From Exobacillus caeni (lineage in GTDB: Bacteria > Bacillota > Bacilli > Bacillales > Guptibacillaceae): DNA of 64,000 nt. The stretch lies in NCBI RefSeq assembly GCF_005747095.1, contig NZ_SWLG01000005.1:124001-188000 (forward strand), read 5' to 3'. The notes beneath the pieces were generated by a model. That model did not search any database, was not told the DNA's origin, and was given only the letters and a program-made list of their open reading frames with translations. Shown here in pieces: positions 37,912 to 48,527 of the stretch. Each line of letters starts with the position of its first letter. The stretch's first letter is position 1. Position numbers and translations under genes: made by a program.

Positions 37912-38974
37912 TACGCTCACCATCTTTCGTCACCATTGTCGGCTTTGAGGATGCCATTCCTTTCATGCGCTTCTTGATCGCTTCAGGTGGCTCTACTTTT
38001 GGCGCTTTTTCGTGAAGCAGCCATGTTGCCGCATAATGAGTATCTGAAATTTTAAATAATGGCGGCTCTAATTCCGTATCGATTTTCATCGCATACGGGT
38101 TACGAGGCGCGAATGCATCCCCTTTTGGAGGATCCGTTAAATCCGGTGGTGACCCGGGAATTGCAATCAATTCCTCTTCACTTGTATCCAGAGATGGCAT
38201 TGATCCAAGTAATCCCCATGTATATGGATGCTGTGGATTGTAGAAAATCTCATCCACTGTTCCTGTTTCTACTATTTTGCCAGCGTACATAACTGCTACT
38301 CTATCCGCAATGTTTGCTACAACACCAAGATCATGCGTGATAAAAATAATAGACGTTCCCATTTTTTCCTGTAAGTCTCTTAACAATTCAAGAATTTGCG
38401 CCTGGATTGTTACGTCAAGTGCAGTTGTAGGCTCATCAGCGATTAAAATTCTTGGATTACATGCAAGTGCGATCGCAATGACAACACGCTGGCGCATACC
38501 ACCTGAGAACTGGTGAGGGTATTGACTCACTCTAGTATCCGGGTTTGGAATTCCTACTAGTTTTAATAGCTCGATAGCACGCGATTTTGCTTCTGTCTTG
38601 CTCAATCGCTGGTGCTTAATAAGCCCTTCCATTATCTGCTTTCCGACTGTCATCGTCGGGTTTAAGGAAGTCATCGGATCCTGGAAAATCATTGAAATCT
38701 CAGATCCGCGAATGCTTTGAAGCTCTTTCTCGGACATCTTAGCTAGATCCTTACCGCCGAATAAAATTTCACCCTCTTTAATTCTTCCAGGAGGATTCGG
38801 AATAAGCCCCATAATAGCCTTGGAAGTTACCGATTTACCAGAACCCGATTCCCCTACAATCGCCAGGGTTTCCCCTTTTTCAAGATGAAGGTTTACACCG
38901 CGAACGGCTTTTACTTCTCCTCCAAACGTATCGAAGGAGACATGTAGATCCTTCACTTCTAAAATTTTTTCCAT
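37904..38974 (-). CDS. oppD: Oligopeptide ABC transporter ATP-binding protein OppD
   Basis: 356-aa ATPase with Walker A GESGSGKS, signature FSGGMRQR, Walker B ILIADEPTTALD and the C-terminal oligopeptide-transporter domain (IPGSPPDLTDPPKGDAFAPRNPYA). It couples ATP hydrolysis with OppF to the OppBC pore. Separated from oppC by 11 bases. The stop overlaps the start of oppF. Confidence 0.96.
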   Translation of the reverse strand: MEKILEVKDLHVSFDTFGGEVKAVRGVNLHLEKGETLAIVGESGSGKSVTSKAIMGLIPNPPGRIKEGEILFGGKDLAKMSEKELQSIRGSEISMIFQDPMTSLNPTMTVGKQIMEGLIKHQRLSKTEAKSRAIELLKLVGIPNPDTRVSQYPHQFSGGMRQRVVIAIALACNPRILIADEPTTALDVTIQAQILELLRDLQEKMGTSIIFITHDLGVVANIADRVAVMYAGKIVETGTVDEIFYNPQHPYTWGLLGSMPSLDTSEEELIAIPGSPPDLTDPPKGDAFAPRNPYAMKIDTELEPPLFKISDTHYAATWLLHEKAPKVEPPEAIKKRMKGMASSKPTMVTKDGERNG

Positions 38975-38985
38975 TTTATCTCCCC

Positions 38986-40011
38986 CTATTTACGTAACTT
39001 AGGATCAAACGCATCGCGCAATCCGTCACCTACAAGGTTAAATGCAATCATCAATAAACTGATTACGATCGACGGATATAACACTAAGTGCGGATAAATT
39101 TGCAAACTTGAAAATCCATTATTGATGATGGATCCTAACGATGCTTCAGGCGGTCGAATCCCTAAACCGATAAAGCTCAAGAAAGCTTCAAAAAAGATAG
39201 CATTTGGAATGGTAAACATCGTTGTGATTATGATTTGTCCCAATACGTTCGGAATCAAGTGCCTTCCGATTACACGCCCATCAGAAGCACCAAGCGTTCT
39301 TGATGCTAGAACGAATTCCTGGTTCTTCAACTTCAGAACCTGCCCACGAACGATACGGGCCATTCCTATCCATCCGGTTACTGCCAGAGCCAAAATGATT
39401 GAGAGTATCCCTGGCTCAAAGATCAAGATAAACAAAATGATAAGGATAAGGTTAGGTATACCTACTAATACCTCAATGATACGTTGTAATATATTATCAA
39501 CACGGCCGCCATAAAAAGCAGAAATTCCACCATATGCTACACCGATCACAAAATCAATAAATGCTGCTGCAAGTGCGATAAACAGAGATATCCTTGTTCC
39601 CTGCCACACACGTGTCCATTGATCACGGCCAAACTCGTCGGTACCAAACCAGAAGTATTCGTCTACTCCCTTTGCTTCATACTGGTCAACACCGCGAATA
39701 TCGACTCCATTCAAACCGAGGAATCCAACGTTCTCTAAGCCCGGTACCTTAGCTGGCAGTTTTGCACGCATCAGGTCCTGTTCATGATAGCTATATTCAT
39801 TCATCATTGGCCCGAAGATCGCAAGTAAAGATAATACTACGATAATAACTATTCCAATGATCGCACCAAGGTTTTTACGAAGTCTTCTCCACGCGTCTTT
39901 CCAAAAGCCTGTACTCTCTCCAGCGATCTCTTCGTTTTTAGATGAATCGATGTCGGCGGGCTGGAACATGTCGTCTGTTAAATCTGGCAGTTGCTCTTGT
40001 CTCATGCTCAT
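38986..40011 (-). CDS. oppC: Oligopeptide ABC transporter permease OppC
   Basis: 341-aa inner component of the peptide channel. A soluble N terminus is followed by TM1 (~45-67), an extracytoplasmic loop and five further helices. The EAA loop that contacts the ATPases is seen in VLASRTLGASDGRVIGRHLIPN. Two bases separate it from oppB upstream, typical of tight operon coupling. Confidence 0.95.
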   Translation of the reverse strand: MSMRQEQLPDLTDDMFQPADIDSSKNEEIAGESTGFWKDAWRRLRKNLGAIIGIVIIVVLSLLAIFGPMMNEYSYHEQDLMRAKLPAKVPGLENVGFLGLNGVDIRGVDQYEAKGVDEYFWFGTDEFGRDQWTRVWQGTRISLFIALAAAFIDFVIGVAYGGISAFYGGRVDNILQRIIEVLVGIPNLILIILFILIFEPGILSIILALAVTGWIGMARIVRGQVLKLKNQEFVLASRTLGASDGRVIGRHLIPNVLGQIIITTMFTIPNAIFFEAFLSFIGLGIRPPEASLGSIINNGFSSLQIYPHLVLYPSIVISLLMIAFNLVGDGLRDAFDPKLRK

Positions 40012-40013
40012 CT

Positions 40014-40958
40014 TTATTTCCCTCCCGCTAAACGAATTCTTGGATCTACAATTCCGTACAACACATCTACTACGAGGATAACTACTATAAATAGAATACT
40101 AAAGAATAAGGTTGTTCCCATGATGATCGGGAAATCGTTTGTCATGATAGACGATACGAATTTTTCACCGAGTCCCGGGATAACGAAGATTTGCTCAATT
40201 ACGAGTGTACCCGTCATCAAAGCTACTACCATCGGTCCCATGATCGTAATAATTGGAATGGAAGCGTTTCGAATAGTGTGTTTAATAACAACTGCAGTAC
40301 TTGTTAATCCTTTTGCTTTCGCTGTAGTGATATAGTCTTGACCTAATACTTCAAGCATTTCTGTTCTCATGAACCTTGCAATCGTTGCTGTTACAGCAGC
40401 AGCAATCGCAATTGTCGGCATAATCGTGTATTCAAATCCTTCCCAGTATGCAACCGGCAGCATTCCCCACTTAACACCAACCCAGTATTGCATCATACCA
40501 GCAATGACGAATGAAGGAATGGAAATACCTAATACTGCGATTATCATAGAACCATAATCCAGAAAAGTATTATGTTTTAAAGCCGCAATTATACCAAGCA
40601 ACAACCCGAAAATGGTACCAATTAAAAGAGATTGAAAACCAAGATATGCAGATGGCCCAATTCTTTCCCCAATGATCGTTGTTACTGAACGCCCGTCCTG
40701 CTGGAATGAAACTCCAAGGTCGCCTTTAAACAAGTTCGTCATGTATGTTACATATTGAACCGGTACCGGATCGTTCAATCCGTACTTTTCATTCATTTGT
40801 TGAATTTGTGATTCTGACATTTTTTCCTGGTTGTTAAACGGAGTACCAGGAAGCAATTTCATTAAGAAAAACGTCAATGAAGCGATAATAAGGAAGGTAA
40901 CTAGCATTGATACTACCCTTCCGCCAATATAACGTCCCACTACAACCAACCTCCTCAA
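40014..40958 (-). CDS. oppB: Oligopeptide ABC transporter permease OppB
   Basis: 314-aa permease with six membrane helices and the EAA-loop region YITTAKAKGLTSTAVVIKH. The N terminus RYIGGRVVSMLVTFLIIASLTFFLMKLLPGTPF-like is the OppB/DppB hallmark. AGGAGGTTG precedes the ATG. It is separated from oppA by 171 bases containing a stable hairpin. Confidence 0.95.
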   Translation of the reverse strand: MRRLVVVGRYIGGRVVSMLVTFLIIASLTFFLMKLLPGTPFNNQEKMSESQIQQMNEKYGLNDPVPVQYVTYMTNLFKGDLGVSFQQDGRSVTTIIGERIGPSAYLGFQSLLIGTIFGLLLGIIAALKHNTFLDYGSMIIAVLGISIPSFVIAGMMQYWVGVKWGMLPVAYWEGFEYTIMPTIAIAAAVTATIARFMRTEMLEVLGQDYITTAKAKGLTSTAVVIKHTIRNASIPIITIMGPMVVALMTGTLVIEQIFVIPGLGEKFVSSIMTNDFPIIMGTTLFFSILFIVVILVVDVLYGIVDPRIRLAGGK

Positions 40959-41068
40959 AAAATACCTGCTTTTTTATTATCTGTCGAAAACTTGTCGATA
41001 TCAAGTGTTTTTTTTCTGTGAATAACGGAAATACACACTTTTTTGACAATTGTTAATACAGGTAAAAA

Positions 41069-41099
41069 GAGAGTATATGCCAGGATGACATATACTCTC
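41069..41099 (-). terminator. Intercistronic hairpin between oppA and oppB
   Basis: GAGAGTATATG / CATATACTCTC perfect 11-bp stem, 9-base loop, then TTTTTACC on the minus strand. It lies 30 bases after oppA and before oppB. Probably a partial terminator or 3' stabiliser giving more oppA than oppBCDF message. Confidence 0.8.
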
Positions 41100-41129
41100 C
41101 TGAAATGCTTTTAAGTTACTCAGAGAAGA

Positions 41130-42830
41130 TTATTTACCTTCAATCTTAACCCATTTCAAGCTTGTATCAGCACCGAACGGGTGAAGGAAGTAATTTTTAA
41201 CATAAGGCTTCATAAGGCTTGCAGTACCACGTTGGTATGTTGGTACGATCGCAAAATCTTCCTCGATAAGAACTTTTTCAGCATCCTGCATCATTTTCCA
41301 GCGCTTTTCAAGGTCAGTTTCCTTTTTAGCTCCGGAAACTAGCTTGTCATATTTTTCGCTGGTATAGTTCATACGGTTGTAATCTGCACCTGTTTCAAAC
41401 ATGTACAAGAATGTCATCGGATCTGGATAGTCTGGACCCCAGCCTCCAGTAGAGATATCAAAGTCACCAGCAGTTTCAAGCTCTAGGAATTGTTTCCAAG
41501 GCTGTTTGTTGATCGTTACATTCAAACCTTCAAGTTTAGTTTGGAACTGTTCTTTTGCATATTCTGCAATTTTAGAAGCAAGTTCAGTGTCTGTAGTCAG
41601 GAATTCTAGGTCAACACTGTCTTTTCCAATCTCTTGAAGACCTTTTTCCCATGCTGCTTTTGCTTCCTCTGCTCCCTTGTCCGCTAAGAAACCATCTGGA
41701 GCGAATTCACGGAAGTCTTTTCCGTTAGGGCCAAATGCGAATTCTTTTGGTACGAAGTATTTTGCTGCAACAGAACCATTGTTAAGTAGTACATTAACTA
41801 GACCTTCTCTATCGTAAGCAAGGTAAAGTGCTTTACGGATATTTGTGTTAGCTAACGCTTCGTTCTTCTGATTCAGACGTAAGAAGAACATTGTTGGTTC
41901 AAGACGTGTAACGAAATCTTCGTTGCCTTTATACTGGTCAACAAAGTCTGCACTCAATCCAGCACGGTCAACTTTTCCAGTTTCATAAAGGTTAACACCA
42001 GTAGCAACGTCTTTTACGATTTTGTAAGTTACTTTTTCAAGGCTTACAGTTTCGTTATCCCAATATTCAGGGTTTTTCTCGAATGTCCAACCGTCACCGT
42101 GGTTCCACTCAGACATTACGAATGGTCCGTTGTAAAGCATAGTGTCAGTTTCAAGCGCATACTTGTCACCCTGCTTTTCAACAAAATCTTTTGGTTGTGG
42201 ATAGAATGTAGCAAAAGTTAGCAATGATTTGAAATAAGGTACTTTTTGTGTAACTGTAATTTCTAGTGTTTTATCATCTACTGCTTTAACGCCAAGTTCA
42301 TCGACTTTTCCGTATAACGGATCTCCTTCAGTGATGATCGCGTTAGCGTTTTTGATGCCTGCGGTACCAAACATAGAAGCATATTGAGATAAAGAATCAG
42401 GATTCATTGCTTTCTTCCATGCAAAGATGAAATCGTTTGCCGTTACCGGAGTACCGTCAGACCAATTTGCATCATCGCGGATTGTGAATGTATATACTGT
42501 TTCTCCGTCTTTTTCTTCTTCTTTCGGCTCATCTGCAGCCATACCAAGAACCGGTTTGTTGTTCTCATCAAGACGATAAAGTCCTTCGAAAATCTGGTTC
42601 ATCGCATTAAAAGATGTTGCGTCAGTCGCTTGAGTCGTATCCATTGATGGAATCTCTGCAGACTCAAGCAGGTTAAGTACTTGTTCACTTTTTCCTTCGC
42701 CGCCTTCAGCGTTTCCGCCTTCGTTGCCGCCCTCACCAGCATTGTTGTTTCCGCCGCCTCCGCATGCAGAAAGGAAAATGCTCAGGACAAGGATTAACGA
42801 AAGAAATACTGTCCATTTAGTCTTCCTCAT
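41130..42830 (-). CDS. oppA: Oligopeptide-binding lipoprotein OppA
   Basis: 566-aa substrate-binding protein of the peptide/nickel-binding family. Lipoprotein signal MRKTKWTVFLSLILVLSIFLSAC with lipobox LSAC, then a Gly/Asn/Glu-rich flexible linker (residues ~23-45) and the SBP_bac_5 domain (VYTFTIRDDANWSDGTPVTANDFIFAWK). ATG 42830 follows GGGAGG; the longer frame adds an unrelated leader. It captures peptides outside the membrane for OppBCDF. Confidence 0.95.
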   Translation of the reverse strand: MRKTKWTVFLSLILVLSIFLSACGGGGNNNAGEGGNEGGNAEGGEGKSEQVLNLLESAEIPSMDTTQATDATSFNAMNQIFEGLYRLDENNKPVLGMAADEPKEEEKDGETVYTFTIRDDANWSDGTPVTANDFIFAWKKAMNPDSLSQYASMFGTAGIKNANAIITEGDPLYGKVDELGVKAVDDKTLEITVTQKVPYFKSLLTFATFYPQPKDFVEKQGDKYALETDTMLYNGPFVMSEWNHGDGWTFEKNPEYWDNETVSLEKVTYKIVKDVATGVNLYETGKVDRAGLSADFVDQYKGNEDFVTRLEPTMFFLRLNQKNEALANTNIRKALYLAYDREGLVNVLLNNGSVAAKYFVPKEFAFGPNGKDFREFAPDGFLADKGAEEAKAAWEKGLQEIGKDSVDLEFLTTDTELASKIAEYAKEQFQTKLEGLNVTINKQPWKQFLELETAGDFDISTGGWGPDYPDPMTFLYMFETGADYNRMNYTSEKYDKLVSGAKKETDLEKRWKMMQDAEKVLIEEDFAIVPTYQRGTASLMKPYVKNYFLHPFGADTSLKWVKIEGK

Positions 42831-43241
42831 GTTGTGATGACCTCCCTTTAATTTTGCAGCCCATATAAAGCTACCTTTCAAAAAAAGCTTTACACATCCA
42901 AAACAGATGTGAATTGCTATCCACAATTCGTATTATACAAGTTTTCTAACTATTTTGCATAAGATTTTTTTATCAAAATTTACAAAAACCGCGTGTTCAT
43001 TACGGTTTCGTAACAAAAAATAGGTACTAAGACCTAGTGTTATTTTAGTGTTTTTGAAACTGTTTTTTAAAAATTGCATTCTTTTGCATGAAAACAAATA
43101 CCTATAATTTCTTTTTCAGTCATTCTTCAATACACATTGTATAGCCTATACATCTTTTAATAGATACACAACTTTCTGAAAAATAAAGGATATGTAAATC
43201 CTCTTTACAAACCTATTGAAGCATCACTTCGACAAATCTTA
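42831..43241. other. Intergenic region upstream of oppA
   Basis: About 410 AT-rich bases between divergent oppA and the DUF3899 gene. A TATAAT-like hexamer for oppA lies on the minus strand near 42932, but no matching -35 is convincing. A TAGGT-CTTAGT-ACCTA inverted repeat (minus strand reading, near 43022-43037) is visible. I could not assign other elements. Confidence 0.4.
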
Positions 43242-43270
43242 TTGTACGTTAAGACAACTTCTTATATACT
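43242..43270 (+). promoter_or_regulatory. SigA-type promoter of the DUF3899 gene
   Basis: TTGTAC - 17 bases - TATACT, 32 bases upstream of ATG 43303. The spacing is optimal for the vegetative sigma factor. Confidence 0.7.
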
Positions 43271-43302
43271 AGAATGGAATATTTTTGGCTCTGGAGGCAC
43301 AA

Positions 43303-43665
43303 ATGAAAAATTTATTTGGTAAAATCCTTGTAACAGTAGCAGGATCTCTGTTGATATCTTTTGGATTAACGCTCTTCTTTGGAGGGTTTTCGATATTGAA
43401 CTATGTGAATAATGTATTCCTTGTCAGTCTGGCCCTGTTGATGATCGGCGGCATTTTTTATGTATTGCAGACTGGTTTCTTCAACGGAATAGTTTACAGC
43501 TTTAGGCGATTTATTAAAAGCACACAGAAACGAAAAATGATCGAAGACGACGAACAGGAGATCCCATACTTTGTTGATTATACGTTTCCTTTTACTTATG
43601 CAATGATCATTGCAGGGGGAGCATTGTTTCTGATTTCTATTTTTATTGGCTTTTCAATGATTTGA
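43303..43665 (+). CDS. DUF3899 membrane protein
   Basis: 120 aa with three hydrophobic helices (~4-24, ~35-52 and ~97-119) and a basic cytoplasmic loop between (RRFIKSTQKRKMIEDDEQE). Resembles the DUF3899 family found next to trpS in several Bacillus species. Function unknown. ATG 43303 has GGAGGC upstream; the longer frame from 43285 includes that ribosome site as codons. The promoter for trpS begins at its stop codon. Confidence 0.78.
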   Translation: MKNLFGKILVTVAGSLLISFGLTLFFGGFSILNYVNNVFLVSLALLMIGGIFYVLQTGFFNGIVYSFRRFIKSTQKRKMIEDDEQEIPYFVDYTFPFTYAMIIAGGALFLISIFIGFSMI

Positions 43666-43669
43666 TTAG

Positions 43670-43698
43670 TTGCCTTTCCTTTTGGCTTTTTGTATACT
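43670..43698 (+). promoter_or_regulatory. SigA-type promoter of trpS
   Basis: TTGCCT - 17 bases - TATACT immediately upstream of the T-box leader. The predicted start is near 43705. Confidence 0.75.
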
Positions 43699-43739
43699 AC
43701 TTTTACAAATAAACCAGTGTTATGTGATGAAAAAGATTA

Positions 43740-43976
43740 GTACATTATGTTGTTGTTCTCAGAGAGCCCGTGTTTGCTGAAAACGGGCAGCAACTCATAA
43801 TGGAATGGACTTTTGAGCATCCAGGCTGAACATTGCAGTAGGTTCTGGCGCCAGTCTTAGCGTTATCAAAGACTCCGTACCCTGGTACGGGAAGAGAGAT
43901 CTTGCGTATGCAAGATAATTAGGGTGGCACCGCGGTCATTCGTCCCTATAGATAAATGGGATGGATGGCTTTTTTA
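43740..43976 (+). promoter_or_regulatory. T-box leader (tRNA-Trp responsive) of trpS
   Basis: Conserved T-box AGGGTGGCACCGCGG at 43921-43935, AGAGAG at 43761-43766 followed by a GCCCGT/ACGGGC hairpin, and a GAA-TGG-AC specifier context with the tryptophan codon TGG at 43806-43808. The terminator is GTCATTCGTCCC / GGGATGGATGGC (43935-43969) with G-T pairs and a T run. Uncharged tRNA-Trp would stabilise the antiterminator and switch on trpS. Confidence 0.95.
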
Positions 43977-43986
43977 TTTTGTCTAA

Positions 43987-45000
<1,014 letters not shown>

Positions 45001-45009
45001 AGCATATGA

Positions 45010-45041
45010 AAAAGCAGAGCCTTTGAATGCTCTGCTTTTCT
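45010..45041. terminator. Terminator between trpS and yjbA
   Basis: AAAAGCAGAGC / GCTCTGCTTTT stem with an 8-base loop. Usable in both directions. Confidence 0.87.
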
Positions 45042-45051
45042 TAATTATTTT

Positions 45052-45798
45052 CTAGTTAACATGGGTCCCCTGTTCAAGTTCCCATATTTTCTCGAAATAA
45101 GGTTGTCCCTTTATAATACTTTCACAAATTTGCTCATGTTTCATCGACCAGCCGTTTTCAACTTCTTTATAAAGGCCTTTCCATGCTTCTTCTAACTCCA
45201 TAGTTTGAATCGACATGTACATTTTAGGCTGGCATTCTGTATACCAGTATCGGATTTCTTCTACACTTCCACTCGTATAGAGCTGATCGAGCGCCATAAA
45301 CAACAGTTGTTTCAATTGCCTTTCTTTCCTGGTTAAACCTCTCATCACTTTTGGTTCAGGAGATAAAATGTGATATTCTCTATTGTCGGAGATGTTATCA
45401 AAGACATATTCGTTCGCAGTTAGGTCTTCTATCATTTCAAAGACTGCTTTTTCCTGTCTTGGAATGACTCTGCTTTTTCGGATCGGAATTCTGTAGCCAA
45501 GGGTATCAACCACAATGACTCCATTTCCATCAGTAGCCAGAAAGCAATGGTCCAGCGGGGAGCGTTCGTTGTTTTTCCTGATGTAGCTTTTCTGATAAAT
45601 CTCCTGCAGGAGGCTTTCTGGAAGCTCTGCCAGGTCATTCTCAATATAATGAAATAGCGCTGAGGTTACTTTAAGAACCGGAACCTGATCTAAAAGTTCA
45701 ATGAAATCGTCTTTTCTCCATTCATGAAAATCACAAACGTTATATCCGTTTTCTTCACCCTCAAACCAATTCACCCATACATCACGCAAATATAACAT
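45052..45798 (-). CDS. yjbA: DUF3603 family protein YjbA
   Basis: 248-aa conserved Bacillus protein of unknown function that neighbours trpS and the opp genes in B. subtilis, as here. It is soluble, acidic and mixed alpha/beta. Conserved-looking blocks are [24 protein letters not shown] and a C-terminal [18 protein letters not shown]. No catalytic motif is obvious. ATG 45798 is used because AGTGAGGGG lies upstream. Confidence 0.88.
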   Translation of the reverse strand: MLYLRDVWVNWFEGEENGYNVCDFHEWRKDDFIELLDQVPVLKVTSALFHYIENDLAELPESLLQEIYQKSYIRKNNERSPLDHCFLATDGNGVIVVDTLGYRIPIRKSRVIPRQEKAVFEMIEDLTANEYVFDNISDNREYHILSPEPKVMRGLTRKERQLKQLLFMALDQLYTSGSVEEIRYWYTECQPKMYMSIQTMELEEAWKGLYKEVENGWSMKHEQICESIIKGQPYFEKIWELEQGTHVN

Positions 45799-45934
45799 TT
45801 GATACCCCTCACTTCTCAACTGTTTGTAAAAACAGTATAGTCAGAGGTTAGACAAATTATTCCAAGGTTCCTATATTCTTGTAAGAAAAAAATATTCCTT
45901 GTTTTCATGCCGTTTTCAGAAAGAGAGTGTTTTG

Positions 45935-46025
45935 GCAGAATAACGCTAACTGTGATCACATTGAGTTTCACTCCGGGCAGTTGCTTTCCGCGGCAACACT
46001 TCAGCTTCCAGCATACAATCAACTG
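45935..46025. repeat. CTCCGGGCAGTT dispersed repeat, copy A (short)
   Basis: Shares the AACTGTG...TTTCACTCCGGGCAGT.GCTTTCC core with copies B (52066) and C (54376), but is the most divergent and shortest. It lies in the gap between yjbA and fabF. Confidence 0.65.
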
Positions 46026-46087
46026 AGGTGTTTGATAGTTAAACTACAACTACAACTACAAATCCAAATCCCAGAGAAACACACGTT

Positions 46088-46131
46088 AAAAGAGCTCCCT
46101 TAAGCATATTGCTTAAGGGAGCTCTTTTTAG
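46088..46131 (-). terminator. fabF terminator
   Basis: A 16-bp perfect inverted repeat (AGAGCTCCCTTAAGCA / TGCTTAAGGGAGCTCT) with a 3-base loop and flanking A/T tracts, directly after the fabF stop. Confidence 0.92.
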
Positions 46132-47375
46132 TCTTCATATCTTTTAAATACCAGGGATGCATTGTGTCCGCCAAATCCTAACGAGTTATTTAGTACGGCA
46201 TTTACTTTCGCTTCCCGGGCTTCATTCGGCACATAGTCCAGGTCACAATCCGGGTCTGGAGTTTGATAATTGGTTGTTGGAGGTAAAATCCCCTGGCTTA
46301 ACACCAGTGTACAGAATATGGATTCTACTGCACCTGCAGCGCCCAGCAAATGCCCTGTCATAGATTTAGTTGAACTCATCGCTAATTTATAAGCATGTTC
46401 ACCAAAGACTGCCTTAACAGCTGCCGTTTCGAATTTATCATTATATGGAGTACTTGTACCATGTGCATTTACATAGCCGATATCTTCAGGACTTAAGCCA
46501 GCATCCTCTACTGCCATTTTCATAGCACGGGCTCCGCCTTCTCCTTCAGGTGCAGGCTGGGTAATATGATAAGCATCGCCAGTTGATCCATAACCAACTA
46601 TCTCTGCATAAATTTTCGCTCCACGTTTTTTTGCAGATTCCAATGATTCTATTACGAGTATCCCTGCACCTTCTCCCATAACGAAGCCGTCACGGTTTGC
46701 ATCGAACGGTCTGCTGGCTGTTGCAGGATCAGGATTCCCGGATAACGCAGTCATAGAATTAAAGCCTGCTACTGCCATATTTGTAATCGGAGCTTCTGAA
46801 CCGCCGGTTATCATCACATCAGCATCTCCTCGCTGAATAACCTTAAATGCATCTCCTATCGAATTAGTTCCAGATGCACATGCGGTTACAGTACAGGAGT
46901 TGATCCCCTTTGCTCCAAGCATTATCGATACTTGACCCGATGCCATATCTGGAATCATCATCGGAACAAAGAACGGGCTCACCCTGCGTGCACCTTTATC
47001 TAAAAACTTCCGAAACTGCTCTTCATATGTTCCCATACCGCCGATGCCAGAGCCAATCCATACGCCAACCCGATCAGCGTTTTCATCAGTGATTTCTAAT
47101 TTTGCATCTGCGACAGCCATTTGCGCTCCAGCTACTGCAAATTGAGTGAAACGATCCATTTTCCTTACTTCTTTTCGGTCGATGAATTCTGAAGGGTCGA
47201 ACTGATTTGCTTCAGCCGCCACACTAACAGTAAACATATCGGGATCTACTCTTGTCAAAGGCCCGATACCTGATTCACCGTTTAATATATTTTGCCAGGT
47301 ATCCTGTACATTGTTTCCCAGTGGTGTTACAGCACCGAGTCCAGTTATCACAACACGTCTTTCTTGCATAGCCAC
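46128..47375 (-). CDS. fabF: Beta-ketoacyl-ACP synthase II FabF
   Basis: 415-aa condensing enzyme that elongates acyl-ACP with malonyl-ACP. The catalytic Cys is C166 in [11 protein letters not shown], with His residues in [11 protein letters not shown] and [15 protein letters not shown] 47375 is the start, with AAAGGAGAG 6-7 bases upstream. It follows fabH by 31 bases, forming a fabH-fabF operon under the FapR-like site. Confidence 0.97.
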   Translation of the reverse strand: MAMQERRVVITGLGAVTPLGNNVQDTWQNILNGESGIGPLTRVDPDMFTVSVAAEANQFDPSEFIDRKEVRKMDRFTQFAVAGAQMAVADAKLEITDENADRVGVWIGSGIGGMGTYEEQFRKFLDKGARRVSPFFVPMMIPDMASGQVSIMLGAKGINSCTVTACASGTNSIGDAFKVIQRGDADVMITGGSEAPITNMAVAGFNSMTALSGNPDPATASRPFDANRDGFVMGEGAGILVIESLESAKKRGAKIYAEIVGYGSTGDAYHITQPAPEGEGGARAMKMAVEDAGLSPEDIGYVNAHGTSTPYNDKFETAAVKAVFGEHAYKLAMSSTKSMTGHLLGAAGAVESIFCTLVLSQGILPPTTNYQTPDPDCDLDYVPNEAREAKVNAVLNNSLGFGGHNASLVFKRYED

Positions 47376-47406
47376 ACAACTCTCCTTTTATCCATTCGAT
47401 CAAATT

Positions 47407-48342
47407 TTATTTGCCCATTTTCAATGCAACTGCTCCCCAGGTGAGCCCGCCGCCAAAACCTACAAGAACAACTATGTCGCCATCTTTCACTTTCCCTTCA
47501 TCAACAGCTTCACCAAGAGCAATCGGTATAGTAGAAGATGATGTATTTCCATATTTTTGTACGGTTTTAGCCATTTTTTCTTCCGGAAGCTCTAACCGCT
47601 GTCTGGAAGCTTCCATAATTCTAATGTTTGCCTGATGTGGCACAAGATAGTCAACATCCTCTTTCGTTAAACCAGCCTTTTCAATTACGTTTAAAGCAGA
47701 TTCCCCCATCTGGCGAACTGCAAATTTAAATACTTCTCTTCCGTTCATCACGAGATGTGGCCCATCTTGATATAGATGTTTTGCTCCAGCACCATTAGAT
47801 CCAAGCTCAAAGGAAAGTATTCCATTCCCCTCGGACACTGGTGCCATCACACATGCTCCTGCACCATCTCCAAATAATACTGCTGTATTTCGGTCTTCCC
47901 AGTTTGTAATTTTTGAAAGTTTTTCAACTCCAACAATAAGAATGTTTTTGTAAGTATGGTTTTTAATATATTGATCTGCGGTTATCATTCCGTACATAAA
48001 TCCCGCGCATGCAGCACTTAAATCCATCGCCGCAGCATTTGTAGCACCAAGCTTATCCTGGATTAAACAGGCAACCGACGGAAAGCCATAATCTCCTGTA
48101 ACAGTAGCGACAAGGATAAGATCGATATCCTGAGGAGCAACATTCGCGTCTTCTAAAGCACGTTTCGCTGCTTCATATGCCAAATCGGAGGTATCCATAT
48201 CATCATCCGCTATTCTTCGTTCTTCGATACCGGTCCTTGTTCGAATCCACTCATCAGAAGTATCCACTATTTTTTCTAAATCAAAATTAGTTAAGACTTT
48301 TTCAGGAACATACCTTCCAAGCCCGATTATCCCTGCATTCAT
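47407..48342 (-). CDS. fabH: Beta-ketoacyl-ACP synthase III FabH
   Basis: 311-aa initiator of fatty acid synthesis that condenses an acyl-CoA primer (branched primers in Bacillus) with malonyl-ACP. The catalytic Cys is C112 in [12 protein letters not shown], His is in [10 protein letters not shown], and Asn in [13 protein letters not shown] 48342 (MNAGIIGLG) follows AAGGGG; the longer frame reads into the promoter region. First gene of fabH-fabF. Confidence 0.97.
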   Translation of the reverse strand: MNAGIIGLGRYVPEKVLTNFDLEKIVDTSDEWIRTRTGIEERRIADDDMDTSDLAYEAAKRALEDANVAPQDIDLILVATVTGDYGFPSVACLIQDKLGATNAAAMDLSAACAGFMYGMITADQYIKNHTYKNILIVGVEKLSKITNWEDRNTAVLFGDGAGACVMAPVSEGNGILSFELGSNGAGAKHLYQDGPHLVMNGREVFKFAVRQMGESALNVIEKAGLTKEDVDYLVPHQANIRIMEASRQRLELPEEKMAKTVQKYGNTSSSTIPIALGEAVDEGKVKDGDIVVLVGFGGGLTWGAVALKMGK

Positions 48343-48378
48343 GTAAATTGCCCCTTTGTAAGTTTTTACTATCAATTA

Positions 48379-48395
48379 TTAGTATCTGGTACCAA
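48379..48395 (-). promoter_or_regulatory. FapR-like operator upstream of fabH
   Basis: TTAGTATCTGGTACCAA, an imperfect 17-bp palindrome of the TTAGTAcc..ggTACTAA type recognised by FapR, 37 bases upstream of the fabH start. Malonyl-CoA would relieve the repression. Confidence 0.75.
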
Positions 48396-48527
48396 TTTTA
48401 ATTTATTTTATGTTTTTTGTCTACTTTCTAAAACTAAAATCAGACCGGGTTCAAAGAAGAAAAACACACTAAACTAAAACATTCATATAATAAAACAACT
48501 ATTAAATTCGAAAAAAGGAGGGATAAG

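Noticed and set aside
43022-43037. FapR-like site upstream of oppA
   Set aside because: GGTACTAA matches half a site, but the other half is absent and the symmetry is of a different inverted repeat (TAGGT...ACCTA). No link of opp with lipid control is known to me.
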